Shown here: in pieces, positions 24,082-32,565 of the stretch
How the letters are laid out: the number at the start of each line of letters is the position of its first letter
Numbering within the stretch: position 1 is the stretch's first letter
Assembly (NCBI RefSeq): GCF_016587415.1
Contig: NZ_BNJI01000002.1
Span: 1,054,001-1,118,000 of the forward strand
DNA from: Ktedonobacter sp. SOSP1-85
GTDB lineage: Bacteria; Chloroflexota; Ktedonobacteria; Ktedonobacterales; Ktedonobacteraceae
Direction of reading: 5' to 3'
DNA length: 64,000 bases
Made by a program: the position numbers and the translations under genes
Notes under the pieces: generated by a model
Seen by the model: only the letters and a program-made list of their open reading frames with translations
Databases searched by the model: none
Told to the model about the DNA's origin: nothing

Positions 24082-24864
24082 CTAGCTCTCCTGGGGAGGC
24101 ACCTCATCGAGTGAAGATCTGGCTGATGGGGTGGTATTATAGGAATCCTTAGTGGTGTGTGCCTCTTCCTGGGGAGCGGGTTCGGTAGGGTGTTCCTCAA
24201 CAGGTGGCATGGTATAGTTGGGGGATGGCTCTACATACTGTTCCTGGGGAGGAGTCTCATCATAATAAGGTGCCGCCGCTGCCGCGGGCACGACATAGTC
24301 ACGTGGCTGGCGCACAAAGATCTTGCCAATGGCCCCTCCGATAACTCCCAGCACTGCACCGATGCCCAGCCAGAGCAAAACGAGAATCACGTCGGCGATG
24401 ACCAGGCCTGTGAGACCAACCTGGCGCATAGCGTTGGCCTGGATGCTCTGCATAGAGACCTGGACTCCCTGCTGGGCCAGGGCGTCCTGTGCCTGCCTGG
24501 CTGATTCTGGTGAGACCTGGGTGGGCGCGTTGGTAAGGTAGAGAATAATGATATAGATCGCCAGGCAGAGGCCAACCAGAAAGCCGCTCCATAGGCCTGA
24601 GAGTGTGCCTGTGCCCAGATGTCCTGAGCGTAGAGTACCCACGAGTCCAGCCAGCAGGGGGGGGCCAAACAGGGCGAAGAGGATTAACCAGGTCGCGACC
24701 TGCCCAAACTCGCTGGTGCCAGAGATGTTATGGAACCCGCTGATGATGCCGATGCCAAAGATAATGATGGCGCCAAGAATGGCTAACGATAAGCCGCTTG
24801 TAGGAGCGATGCCGCGTTTCCTACGCACTGGCATAAAGGATGAGGGAGCATTTGTCTGTTGCAT
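24082..24864 (-). CDS. Four-helix membrane protein with acidic, Pro-rich tail
   Basis: A 260-residue integral membrane protein with about four hydrophobic segments (~25-48, ~60-80, ~90-112 and ~160-190). Glycine-rich ends include GVIGGAIGKIF. A long cytoplasmic tail follows, rich in Pro, Glu and Tyr (YYDETPPQEQYVEPSPNY). I recognise no defined family; comparable tails occur in Ktedonobacteria membrane proteins. GGAAAGGG lies 6 bases before the ATG at 24864; the frame up to 24951 has no comparable ribosome site. Function unknown. Confidence 0.6.
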   Translation of the reverse strand: MQQTNAPSSFMPVRRKRGIAPTSGLSLAILGAIIIFGIGIISGFHNISGTSEFGQVATWLILFALFGPPLLAGLVGTLRSGHLGTGTLSGLWSGFLVGLCLAIYIIILYLTNAPTQVSPESARQAQDALAQQGVQVSMQSIQANAMRQVGLTGLVIADVILVLLWLGIGAVLGVIGGAIGKIFVRQPRDYVVPAAAAAPYYDETPPQEQYVEPSPNYTMPPVEEHPTEPAPQEEAHTTKDSYNTTPSARSSLDEVPPQES

Positions 24865-24965
24865 ATATGGCCCTTTCCGTGATGATATATATGTTGCCGC
24901 CTGTTTATAATCACGGATGAGCCGCACTCTTGATATACAAGCCCTCCCCACTACATGACTCCCCT

Positions 24966-25026
24966 GAAGTCAGTGTATACAATAGAGGGCTGGATTCGCC
25001 AGCCCTCTATTGTATACACTGACTTC
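24966..25026. repeat. 28-bp-arm palindrome
   Basis: Perfect arms 24966-24993 and 24999-25026, loop ATTCG. It lies directly beyond the stop of epoxide hydrolase 2 and upstream of the membrane-protein gene. Confidence 0.95.
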
Positions 25027-25029
25027 ATC

Positions 25030-26181
25030 TTATGCTTCGCGGAAGGGACGGAAGGATGCGCGTAAGTCTTCCGCCAGCAATTCTGGCTCTTCTAGCGCTG
25101 CAAAGTGACCGCCTCGTGGCATCTGTGTCCAGTGTTGAATGCGCAGGTGGCGTTCGGCGAGTTCGCGGGGAGGATTCACTCCGGGAATATCCCTGGGGAA
25201 GCGGGCGAAGGCTGCTGGCACCTCAATATGCTGTCCCGGTTGTAGCGCTGGTGTGTTCATATCTCTGTAGTAGGCAAACGAGGAATTGATGGTTTGCGTT
25301 ACCCAGTAGATCATAATATTGGTGAGCAGCTCGTCTTTGCTGAAGCTGTGTTCGACATTTCCATCACAATCGCTCCACGCGCGGAACTTCTCTACAATCC
25401 AGCCTGCTAAACCTACTGGGGAATCATTTAAGCCATAGGCCAGGGTCTGGGGCTTCGTGCCCTGGATCATGCCGTACGCGCCCTCGCGGAAGAACCATCC
25501 CTGTTGAGCACCCAGATATTGCTTCTCAGCCGGGGTAAGTTCTTGCTGATCTGTATGCAGGTTGTAGAAACCGAGATCAGTAACATGGATGCCAGCGACA
25601 GCCTCCGGATGGGCGAGCGCCAGTGTCTGTGTGATCCCACTGCCAAAATCTCCACCAGCGGCCATATATTGATTATAGCCAAGAACGCTTTTCATTAAGC
25701 TAGCCCACAGCTCAGCGGTTTGAGCTTTGGTCATCCCTGACTTGCGCGGACGGTCGGAGAAGCCAAATCCTGGCAGCGAAGGAACAATCACGTCGAAAGC
25801 ATCGGCGGGATCGCCCCCATGGCTTGCGGGATCGGTCAGCAGAGGAATGATCTTATGGAAGCGATAAAAGGAATCGGGCCAGCCATGCGTCAGAAGCAAG
25901 GGGATCGGGTTGGGTCCCTTGCCACGCTCATGAATGAAGTGGATGCCCAACCCATCTATTTCCGTCCGAAACTGCGCGAAGCTATTGAGTTTTGCCTCAT
26001 GTGCTCGCCAATCGTATTCGTTCCGCCAGTAGTCTACCAGTTCCTTGAGATAAGCCAGATTTGTGCCATAGTCCCAGCCAGCCCCCTCCACTTCATCCGG
26101 CCAGCGCGTGCGCGCCAGGCGCTCCTGAAGGTCGTCGAGAACAGCCTGGGGGATGGCAATCTTAAATGTCTGGATGCTCAT
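25030..26181 (-). CDS. Epoxide hydrolase (EHN-type alpha/beta hydrolase), paralogue 2
   Basis: A 383-residue paralogue of the gene at 11993-13132. EHN domain ~1-110 (FKIAIPQAVLDDLQERLART), oxyanion motif HGWPDS at 99-104, nucleophile Asp178 in AAGGDFGS, and catalytic His in MPRGGHFAALEEPE. The ATG at 26181 gives the same N-terminus (MSIQTFKIAIPQ) as the paralogue (MSMQPFKIAIPQ), so the longer frame to 26205 is rejected. The upstream promoter block is shared with the paralogue. Duplication with retention of the promoter suggests both answer to the same signal. A palindrome follows the stop. Confidence 0.9.
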   Translation of the reverse strand: MSIQTFKIAIPQAVLDDLQERLARTRWPDEVEGAGWDYGTNLAYLKELVDYWRNEYDWRAHEAKLNSFAQFRTEIDGLGIHFIHERGKGPNPIPLLLTHGWPDSFYRFHKIIPLLTDPASHGGDPADAFDVIVPSLPGFGFSDRPRKSGMTKAQTAELWASLMKSVLGYNQYMAAGGDFGSGITQTLALAHPEAVAGIHVTDLGFYNLHTDQQELTPAEKQYLGAQQGWFFREGAYGMIQGTKPQTLAYGLNDSPVGLAGWIVEKFRAWSDCDGNVEHSFSKDELLTNIMIYWVTQTINSSFAYYRDMNTPALQPGQHIEVPAAFARFPRDIPGVNPPRELAERHLRIQHWTQMPRGGHFAALEEPELLAEDLRASFRPFREA

Positions 26182-26227
26182 ATAGGTAGTGCTCCTTCTA
26201 TGCAATCACTTCTGCTTTCACATTTGC

Positions 26228-26283
26228 TGCTTACAAAGAGAGTATACCGCTGAACGAGGACAGAATCGACCCTTGTTTCTGCA
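26228..26283 (-). promoter_or_regulatory. Promoter block shared by both epoxide hydrolase genes (copy 2)
   Basis: Counterpart of 13173-13228. TCGATT (26264-26269), a 17-base spacer and TATACT (26241-26246) on the minus strand. The conserved bases reach beyond the -35 (AAACAAGGG/AAACGAGGG), so a regulator site is likely. Confidence 0.6.
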
Positions 26284-26303
26284 ATTTTCCCAAATGATGC
26301 TTG

Positions 26304-26401
26304 GTAGGGTCCATGCTGGCATGGACTCCGAGGTCCGCAGGCCGACACCCTGGAGTGGGAGAAGTCGCTTCGCTCGGGATCCAAGCTAGCTCGGATCCTA
26401 C
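26304..26401. repeat. GTAGGG...CCCTAC-type dispersed element, copy B
   Basis: A 98-base unit from GTAGGGTCC to GGATCCTAC, containing GTCCATGCTGGCATGGAC and GGATCCAAGCTAGCTCGGATCC. Same family as 11867-11949 and 51022-51101. It lies between the cyclase-family stop and the epoxide hydrolase promoter. Confidence 0.65.
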
Positions 26402-26413
26402 AACTGCTATTGG

Positions 26414-27301
26414 TTAACGTAGCCTGGCCAGTGCTCTTACTGGGAAGGTTCCGGCCCCTTTGAATTTTGGCGGAAGGGCGCTAAAGGTAAAGCCTTCATC
26501 CGGCAGCTGCTGGAGATTGCACAGGTGCTCAACGATCAGGACCTCGGCCCCCAGGAGCTGGGTATGCACGGGCCGCTCGCCGCCCCTGGTATCATCGATA
26601 TTTACGGAGTCGATGCCAACCAGCTTGACCCCACACTCGATGAGATACAGCGCGGCATCTTCCGTCAGGTGGGGATGATGCTCAAAATACTGTTCTGTAT
26701 TCCAGTAGTTGTCCCAGCCGGTATGCACCAGCACGGCTCGCTCTCGGAGTTCTTTGCCGCGAAAGAAGTCGGCATTGATGGCAAATGTCTCTCTATGATC
26801 GACGCGGATAACAATACCTTCCAGGTCCGCGAGCCTCTCTACACCGACTTCCGAGAGGTCCTTTCCATGCTCATAGCGGTGAAAAGGGCAATCCAGATAG
26901 GTGCCGGTGTTGGTCACCATTTCGATCTTACCAATCTGAAACTGAGTCCCGCTGGCATACTGCTTTTGGGATTCCTCGCGGCTCAAATAATCGCAGATAA
27001 TGGGAGCAGGCAGACCTTTATAGGTGACCAGGCCATGTTCAATAGTATGACTTAGGTCAACCAGCCTCTCTGTCCCGGTCTGGATATTGATGGGAGTGCG
27101 TTTGTGCTGTTCTATGAGAATGGTTTTATTAAGAATCTTGACCTTTCCCGCCATGAGTAGGCGCATATCGCTAACAAGGTAGTCAGCGAGTTCCTGGTCG
27201 CTTATATCATCGCCCGCGATATCTAGGCGGAAGTCCTGTCCCTGGATGCCGCCGCCATTGGTAAACTCGATTTCGAAATCAAATTGAACACGTTTATCCA
27301 T
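26414..27301 (-). CDS. Cyclase-family metal hydrolase (kynurenine-formamidase-like)
   Basis: A 295-residue protein whose residues ~80-295 match the cyclase/KynB family (PF04199), Mn- or Zn-dependent amidohydrolases of formylkynurenine, isatin and similar amides. Visible features are VDLSHTIEHGLVTYKGLP and the metal motif as NTGTYLDCPFHRYEHG, where H-x-G-T-H-x-D-x-P-x-H is usual. The first His is Asn and the second is Tyr, so metal binding may be altered, as in a known subgroup with NTGTY. The ~75-residue N-terminal extension (MDKRVQFDFEIEFTNGGG) is unusual for the family. The start at 27301 is supported by AAAGAGC nearby, only moderately. Confidence 0.75.
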   Translation of the reverse strand: MDKRVQFDFEIEFTNGGGIQGQDFRLDIAGDDISDQELADYLVSDMRLLMAGKVKILNKTILIEQHKRTPINIQTGTERLVDLSHTIEHGLVTYKGLPAPIICDYLSREESQKQYASGTQFQIGKIEMVTNTGTYLDCPFHRYEHGKDLSEVGVERLADLEGIVIRVDHRETFAINADFFRGKELRERAVLVHTGWDNYWNTEQYFEHHPHLTEDAALYLIECGVKLVGIDSVNIDDTRGGERPVHTQLLGAEVLIVEHLCNLQQLPDEGFTFSALPPKFKGAGTFPVRALARLR

Positions 27302-27365
27302 AAAGCTCTTTCCTTGCCAGGTATCTTCTACTCAGAACTACTCACCACTTCGTGGTTCGCCTGCT

Positions 27366-27421
27366 TTAAGGGATAATGGGAACCTAGCTGGCGAAGCCAA
27401 CCGGTTCCCATTATCCCTTAA
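27366..27421. repeat. 19-bp-arm palindrome between divergent genes, with mini-hairpin
   Basis: Perfect arms 27366-27384 and 27403-27421; the 18-base loop contains GGC-GAA-GCC. Mini-hairpin CCAC-TTC-GTGG (27345-27355) plus TTCGCCT lies to the left. It is the only long palindrome located between divergent starts. The remaining 27422-27701 is AT-rich and shows no gene. Confidence 0.9.
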
Positions 27422-27701
27422 CCGCTTATGAAGTTTCGTCCATGAGAGAGCCTGTGTCCTTTTTTACGAAGAGAAATATAACCATAGTTTAAGAGAGGTA
27501 TGTGAGCCTGTCAATGAAAAGTTATTGATGAAAAATATCGAAAAAGATGATAACATGAACTTAAATGTTTTGTATTAAATTGTATGTCTTGTCGCCTTGC
27601 TATTGGGTGATTGTTCTGCGTGAATGATTGCGTGAGTATAGGGAGGCGGTAATAAAAAGCATGCGGCCTCCAAATTGAGCGATAGTAAGGCGGTACAAGC
27701 T

Positions 27702-28148
27702 ATGTCTTATCCACCTGACGTTCTAACTTTCTTATCGCAGAATTGTTTATACACTATACCTCCCCTTTTTATCCTGACTGGTCTTATAATGGCGGTGAAA
27801 CAGATGTGGTTTGGTAGGCACTCTGCCGCGACAGAAGGAGAGGTCATTGACTTGCGTTGGAGAATGGGTGGAAAGGGTGGAGGGGTTTATTATCCAGTCG
27901 TACGTTTTCAGTATGTAGATATGGAACAAGGTGAGGAAGAGATCATTTTTGTATCGCGCTACGGCTCCAGGCCACCATCTCACAAGGTCGGCGATCACGT
28001 ACCTGTGCTTTATGATCCCATGCATCCAACGAATGCGTATATCAATACCTTTGGGGCACGCTGGCTTCTGCCATGTATCTGTGTATTTTTTGGAGGCGTG
28101 GCCGCGCTTGTGGTATGGACTCCAATGTTCTCTCTATTTTCTCGCTAG
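27702..28148 (+). CDS. DUF3592 membrane protein
   Basis: A 148-residue protein with a transmembrane helix near each end (~20-38 and ~118-140). Between them lies an extracytoplasmic beta domain with YYPVVRFQYVDMEQGEEEI and the conserved VGDHVPVLYDPMHPTNAYI, the hallmark of DUF3592 (a V-x-V-x-Y-x-P-x-x-P core). The start at 27702 is the first ATG, with AAGG about 11 bases upstream; a TTG at 27675 would add nine residues. A paralogue lies at 35703-36233. Function of the family is unknown. Confidence 0.75.
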   Translation: MSYPPDVLTFLSQNCLYTIPPLFILTGLIMAVKQMWFGRHSAATEGEVIDLRWRMGGKGGGVYYPVVRFQYVDMEQGEEEIIFVSRYGSRPPSHKVGDHVPVLYDPMHPTNAYINTFGARWLLPCICVFFGGVAALVVWTPMFSLFSR

Positions 28149-28222
28149 TGTTGTTCTCTGCATCTCATCGAAGAAAGAAGAAGATCTGATGCAATATACA
28201 TTTGGCAGTGAAAGGGGATACT

Positions 28223-28831
28223 ATGTCTGAAATTGATAATACATATGCTAAAGCTCCAGAGGCAGTTGGTAGAATAACTACTGAGGAACAATTGCAAGCA
28301 GTAACTGTGGGAGAAAGCAAGCCTCTGAATGGATCTGTGACAATTGCAGACTATGATCCAGCATGGCCTGAACTCTTTGAGCGCGAGGCTGAGAAGATCA
28401 GGGCTGCGCTTGGCGAGCGAATTGTGCTGCTGGAGCATGCCGGCTCGACCTCGGTGCCAGGACTGGCCGCCAAGCCAATCTTAGATATCTTGCTGGTAGT
28501 GCCGAACTCGGCGGATGAAGCCGCCTATGTTTCGGCCCTGGAGGGCGCGGGCTATGTGTTACGGATTCGCGAGCCAGAATGGCACGAGCACCGTATGCTT
28601 AAAGGGGATAATCCAGCCGTTAACCTCCATGTCTTCTCACCTGGCTGCCCAGAGGTTGAGCGTATGCTCCTCTTCCGTGATTGGATCCGTCGCAATGAGG
28701 CTGACCGACTGCTATATGAGCATACCAAGCGCGAGCTTGCGCGTAAGACCTGGAAGTATACGCAGAACTACGCCGACGCCAAAACATTGGTCGTCGAGGA
28801 AATTCTCGCCCGCGCTGTTAAAGAGGCATAG
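28223..28831 (+). CDS. GrpB/UPF0157 nucleotidyltransferase-fold protein
   Basis: A 202-residue protein. Residues ~30-195 match the GrpB (UPF0157) family, related to nucleotidyltransferases: VTIADYDPAWPELFEREAEK, then EHAGSTSVPGLAAKPILDIL, containing the G-S-x-x-V-P-G-L-x-x-K-P-x-x-D signature, then LHVFSPGCPEVERMLLFRDWI. An N-terminal ~30-residue extension is not typical. AAAGGGGA lies 5 bases before the ATG at 28223; the TTG-started longer frame is rejected. Biological role of GrpB is not established. Confidence 0.85.
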   Translation: MSEIDNTYAKAPEAVGRITTEEQLQAVTVGESKPLNGSVTIADYDPAWPELFEREAEKIRAALGERIVLLEHAGSTSVPGLAAKPILDILLVVPNSADEAAYVSALEGAGYVLRIREPEWHEHRMLKGDNPAVNLHVFSPGCPEVERMLLFRDWIRRNEADRLLYEHTKRELARKTWKYTQNYADAKTLVVEEILARAVKEA

Positions 28832-28858
28832 GATCTGGCAGCTAACATGTAGGTCCTT

Positions 28859-28896
28859 TTTACACTAAACAGGCCACTTTACACTAAACAGGCCAC
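28859..28896. repeat. 19-bp tandem direct repeat
   Basis: Two identical copies of TTTACACTAAACAGGCCAC, at 28859-28877 and 28878-28896, lie 20 bases before the -35 of the next promoter. They could be an activator or operator site. Confidence 0.7.
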
Positions 28897-28915
28897 AAAC
28901 TTTTGCGCTAAAAAC

Positions 28916-28970
28916 TTGACTCCCTTCTCTCTTCTGTATATAATAATGACTGACTTAGTCAGTCATTATT
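28916..28970 (+). promoter_or_regulatory. Consensus promoter with TetR operator
   Basis: TTGACT (28916-28921), a 17-base spacer and TATAAT (28939-28944). A palindrome with perfect 14-bp arms (28942-28955 and 28957-28970, core TGACTGACTTAGTCAGTCA) overlaps the -10 and the expected transcription start. Binding by the TetR product would block the polymerase. Confidence 0.9.
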
Positions 28971-28993
28971 GGAAAGAGGGAGGAGGCACTCTT

Positions 28994-29605
28994 ATGCCTC
29001 GATCAGAGGAAGCCAAACAACGTCTGCGTGATGAGCAACGGACCCATATTCTGGAGGCTGCCAGGCGCGTCTTTGCGCGCAAGGGGCCGGCTGCAACTAT
29101 GGACGATATCGCCACAGAGGCCTCGGTCAGCCATGGACTGGCCTATCGTTACTTCACGAGCAAGGATATAATTCTGCACACAATAGCTGAGCAAGCCTTT
29201 CAAGCCAACCCCTTAACGATAGTGCAGGAGCTGGATAAGACGAAGACGCCAGGAGAGCGTTTGAGGGTGTTGTTGACAGGGCTTATAGAAAGCAGGCGCC
29301 ACCCCGAGTACCACCAGCTCTTAGATCGTATGCGCAACTCTGAGGCCACGCCGGAGGAGCTACGGGAGCTCGCGCATAAGCGCGCGCATGCCTTACGTGG
29401 CGTGATCAGGCAGGGCATCGTCGAGGGGCAGGCGAGCGGTGAGATCGTGGCAGGCGATCCAGATCAATTACTGAGAGCTATCTACGCGTGTCTTGATGGC
29501 CTTACCCACTGGGCTGAGTATTATCCAGAAGAATACATCGAGCACTTCCCCGCTGCGGAGATCTTCTGGCGTATGCTCAAGCCCGAGAACCCTGTAAAAG
29601 AATGA
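28994..29605 (+). CDS. TetR/AcrR family regulator, autoregulated
   Basis: A 203-residue repressor with HTH ILEAARRVFARKGPAAT, MDDIATEASVSHGLAYRYFTSK and a ligand domain of the TetR_C_6/AcrR type. GGAGG lies 9 bases before the ATG at 28994; the frame extends to 28916 only through the promoter, so the shorter start is right. The strong palindromic operator overlapping the promoter indicates self-repression. The phosphotransferase gene begins 30 bases after its stop on the same strand and is probably cotranscribed. Confidence 0.9.
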   Translation: MPRSEEAKQRLRDEQRTHILEAARRVFARKGPAATMDDIATEASVSHGLAYRYFTSKDIILHTIAEQAFQANPLTIVQELDKTKTPGERLRVLLTGLIESRRHPEYHQLLDRMRNSEATPEELRELAHKRAHALRGVIRQGIVEGQASGEIVAGDPDQLLRAIYACLDGLTHWAEYYPEEYIEHFPAAEIFWRMLKPENPVKE

Positions 29606-29635
29606 CTCTCACTAGATAGAAGGGATGCGAGATAT

Positions 29636-30610
29636 ATGAGTAAGGAGCCAGGTCTTTCAGATGAGAGCCTACACCACTGTTTAGAGGAGCAGTATGCTCT
29701 CAATGCCGCCACATTTGAGCTGCTGTCGCAGGGGCTCGATGTGAACGCCAGGGTGTATCGCGTGGTGAGTGAGCAGGGAGGTGCCTATCTGCTGAAAGCC
29801 AGGCAGGGACAGTTCTACGAGCCAGCGTGCCGTGTCCCGCGTTATCTCAGGGACCAGGGAGTCACATCCGTGGTCGCTCCCCTGCCTACGAGAGAACAGG
29901 CCTTGTGGGTCACGGTCGACAAGTGGACGCTTGTGCTCTATCCCTTTATCGATGGTGATAGCAGCTGGAATCCTAGTATGGATGATACGTACTGGCGTAG
30001 CCTGGGAGCTGCATTTAAGCAAATTCACCATGTCAAGCCGCCAGCCGAGAGCTTCCAGGGGTTACGTAAAGAGGCCTTCGACCCGGTGGCGTACCGTCGT
30101 GGTATGCAGACAATTGAGGCCAGGCTAGCACAATTCGTGGGTGATAGAGCGTTTGAGCAATCTCTTTATAGGAATTTGATGGCGTATCAAGCCACGATTC
30201 ATGCCGTGATGGACTCCATGGAAACGCTGGCGGACCACCTGCGGCAACAGGCCGGACCACTGGTTATCTGTCACGCGGACCTGCATACCGCCAATATTAT
30301 ACGCACTTCAGACGGAGAAGTATTTATCATCGATTGGGATGATATCATGCTGGCTCCCAGAGAGCGCGATTTTATTTTTGTGGGTGAAGCCCAGGCAGCC
30401 GATCCGCCCGCGCCCTTTTTTCAGGGCTATGGCGAAGTAGCGCTTGATTGGCGCGCGCTCAAGTACTATCGCCTTGAGCGCGTTATTCAGGACCTGATTG
30501 AGTGCGCGTCGCAGGTGCTTTTCAGAGCTGACCTCGACGACGAGACGAAGATCGGTGCCGCCCGGTTATTTGAGGCTATCTTGTTAGAACGAGACTGGGA
30601 GCGCCTCTAA
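29636..30610 (+). CDS. Aminoglycoside-type phosphotransferase family protein
   Basis: A 324-residue APH/choline-kinase-fold protein. The N-lobe (~30-95) includes VYRVVSEQGGAYLLKARQG with the ATP Lys. The catalytic motif is VICHADLHTANIIRT and the metal site is FIIDWDDIMLAPRERDF, closest in pattern to spectinomycin phosphotransferase (APH(9)) and related proteins. Length is typical. It follows the autoregulated TetR gene, as expected for an inducible modifying enzyme, though the substrate is unproven. Its last 27 bases overlap the end of the CYP gene on the opposite strand. Confidence 0.85.
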   Translation: MSKEPGLSDESLHHCLEEQYALNAATFELLSQGLDVNARVYRVVSEQGGAYLLKARQGQFYEPACRVPRYLRDQGVTSVVAPLPTREQALWVTVDKWTLVLYPFIDGDSSWNPSMDDTYWRSLGAAFKQIHHVKPPAESFQGLRKEAFDPVAYRRGMQTIEARLAQFVGDRAFEQSLYRNLMAYQATIHAVMDSMETLADHLRQQAGPLVICHADLHTANIIRTSDGEVFIIDWDDIMLAPRERDFIFVGEAQAADPPAPFFQGYGEVALDWRALKYYRLERVIQDLIECASQVLFRADLDDETKIGAARLFEAILLERDWERL

Positions 30611-31831
30611 TCCGCGCAGTACAAAGCTGCCGCGCCAGCGGACCTGCTCAGGTGCGATGCTGAGCCGGAGATCAGGCATGCGCTGGATCAGGGTACTGAT
30701 AGCAATTTGCCCTTCAAGCCGGGATAGGGGAGCACCGAGGCAGTAATGCACACCCTGGCCAAAGGCCAGGTGCTTATTGTTCTCGCGGGTGATGTCCAGT
30801 GTGTCGGGATCATCAAAGTAGTCTGCGTCCCGGTTGGCTGAGCCAATCGCCGCCAGGACCAGCTCCCCACGTGGAATGGTGACACCCTCAATCGTGATGT
30901 CTTCGCTGGCATAGCGCTCGGTAGCTGTTTCAACCGGACAGACAAAGCGTAGCAGCTCCTCAATGGCAGGCTTGATGAGTGTTGGCTCGTTCCGTAATTT
31001 CGCCAGCTGATCGGGATGCTCCAGTAGGGCGAGTGTTCCGCTGCCAATCAGGTTGACGGTGGTCTCATGGCCCGCGATGAGCAGGAGGATGATCATGGCT
31101 AGAACTTCATCTTCACTGAGTTGATCGCTGCCCTCCTTGGCCTGCACGAGCGCCGTGATGAGATCATCTTGAGGACGGGTACGTCGCTCTTTGATGAGCT
31201 TCTTTAAGTACGCCATAAAGCCCATGATGCTAGGAATGAGCACGAAAAGGTTGCGGTTGGTGCCTCCTGAAATGAGGGTTTTGGTCCAGCGATGGAACTT
31301 ATGGTTATCTTGAACTGGCACCCCGAGGATACGCCCGATGACCGTGAGTGGCAGTGGCAGCGCGAAATCGGCGATCAAGTCCATACTGCCCTTTGGCTCT
31401 ACTTTGTCCAGCAATTCATTGGCCAGGACCTGCACCTGCTCACGCATCTGTTCAACCAGGCGTGGTGTAAAGGCTTTGTGTACGAGGGCACGCAGCCTGG
31501 TATGGTCCGGGCTGTCGAGGTCGAGCATGTTGCGCTCAAGTGGCTTGAACATGGGTGGAACCCAGGGAGCCTTTTTTAGTTGCTCAGGTGTCATCGCATT
31601 GCGGCGGTCCTTGGCGAAGCGCTTATCCTTCAAGACACTGAGCACATCGTCATAGCGCGTCACCAGCCAGGCGCGCTGTTTCGTAGGGAGGGTTACCGGG
31701 AAAACTGGTGCCTCGGCGCGAAGTTGGGCATAAAAGGAAAAGGGATTGGCCTTGAATTTGGCGCTGGTAATGTCGACGGGTGCGATAGAAGTTGTGGACG
31801 CGGTTGCTGGTAGCGTTTGTTTCTTCGTCAT
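30584..31831 (-). CDS. Cytochrome P450 (bacterial class I, CYP107-like)
   Basis: A 415-residue soluble P450. The I-helix oxygen-activation motif is AGHETT (253-258), the K-helix ExxR is EELLR (291-295), and the heme loop FGQGVHYCLG has ligand Cys364. It needs external ferredoxin and reductase, neither of which is nearby. It monooxygenates an unknown substrate. Its start overlaps the stop of the upstream TetR gene by four bases (ATGA), so the two are translationally coupled and the TetR protein is the likely regulator. The 3' end overlaps the convergent phosphotransferase gene by 27 bases. Confidence 0.95.
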   Translation of the reverse strand: MTKKQTLPATASTTSIAPVDITSAKFKANPFSFYAQLRAEAPVFPVTLPTKQRAWLVTRYDDVLSVLKDKRFAKDRRNAMTPEQLKKAPWVPPMFKPLERNMLDLDSPDHTRLRALVHKAFTPRLVEQMREQVQVLANELLDKVEPKGSMDLIADFALPLPLTVIGRILGVPVQDNHKFHRWTKTLISGGTNRNLFVLIPSIMGFMAYLKKLIKERRTRPQDDLITALVQAKEGSDQLSEDEVLAMIILLLIAGHETTVNLIGSGTLALLEHPDQLAKLRNEPTLIKPAIEELLRFVCPVETATERYASEDITIEGVTIPRGELVLAAIGSANRDADYFDDPDTLDITRENNKHLAFGQGVHYCLGAPLSRLEGQIAISTLIQRMPDLRLSIAPEQVRWRGSFVLRGLEALPVSF

Positions 31832-32442
31832 GGCTTCTCGCTCCTTAATCCATCCATGATCATATCAGTGAGCACGTCTGGTAGCTCATCCCAGGCTGTT
31901 TCCAGGGTCGTGTCTCCCATAAGATATTCTATGATCAGGCCAAGCACCATGCCCGATATGGCGCGCATGGCGAGACGCATATTGGTTGACTTGACTATGT
32001 GTTGTTCTGCCCACTGCTGAAAGTACGTTTCGGCCATAGTAAATGTTGGCTCAATAATCTTCCGATAGTAAAGCTCTCTTAGCTCCTGATTGACCAGAAT
32101 CTCCGAAATGACAACCCTGAAGATCTCGAAGTTATCTGCTTTGAGTGCTGTGAGCCTGTGGCGGAAGTAGGCCTTCGTGAAGCTGCGAAAGTCGCCCTCA
32201 GTAAATTTCGCGAAGTCTTCATTCCTCCGGTCAGATTCATTCAGCCGATCCAGGATGCCTAGCATCAGCGCGGTTTTATTCTCAAAGTAGTTATAGATGG
32301 TGCCGTCCGCGATACCAGCCTCGCGAGCGATATCCCGGATCGTTGTGGGGTGAAACCCCTTTCGGGCAAATACCTTTGTGGCCGCGTCAAGGATCTGGTT
32401 GCGACGCGCGACAATGAGCTGCTCCTGAATGGAGTCCTTCAT
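31828..32442 (-). CDS. TetR/AcrR family regulator coupled to the CYP gene
   Basis: A 204-residue repressor: HTH QILDAATKVFARKGFHPTT, IRDIAREAGIADGTIYNYF, ENK. First gene of a two-gene operon with the P450 (ATGA overlap). A palindrome TGAATGAG-CA-CTCATTCA at 32478-32495, 36 bases upstream of the start, is the likely operator; TGAATGA half-sites are common for the family. The C-terminal domain resembles the FadR/RutR-like TetR group that binds acyl or fatty ligands, but I cannot name the ligand. Confidence 0.9.
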   Translation of the reverse strand: MKDSIQEQLIVARRNQILDAATKVFARKGFHPTTIRDIAREAGIADGTIYNYFENKTALMLGILDRLNESDRRNEDFAKFTEGDFRSFTKAYFRHRLTALKADNFEIFRVVISEILVNQELRELYYRKIIEPTFTMAETYFQQWAEQHIVKSTNMRLAMRAISGMVLGLIIEYLMGDTTLETAWDELPDVLTDMIMDGLRSEKP

Positions 32443-32477
32443 ACAATTTACCTTTGGTGAATGGATGCTCAGAGTAA

Positions 32478-32495
32478 TGAATGAGCACTCATTCA
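32478..32495. promoter_or_regulatory. Likely TetR operator of the CYP operon
   Basis: Perfect 8-bp arms TGAATGAG and CTCATTCA separated by CA, 36 bases before the TetR start on the minus strand. Confidence 0.7.
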
Positions 32496-32565
32496 GAGGA
32501 TGCCATAAATTTCACTATCCTGTCAAGGCTTTTTGCCGCCAATATTGCGTATTACAGTTATTCCT

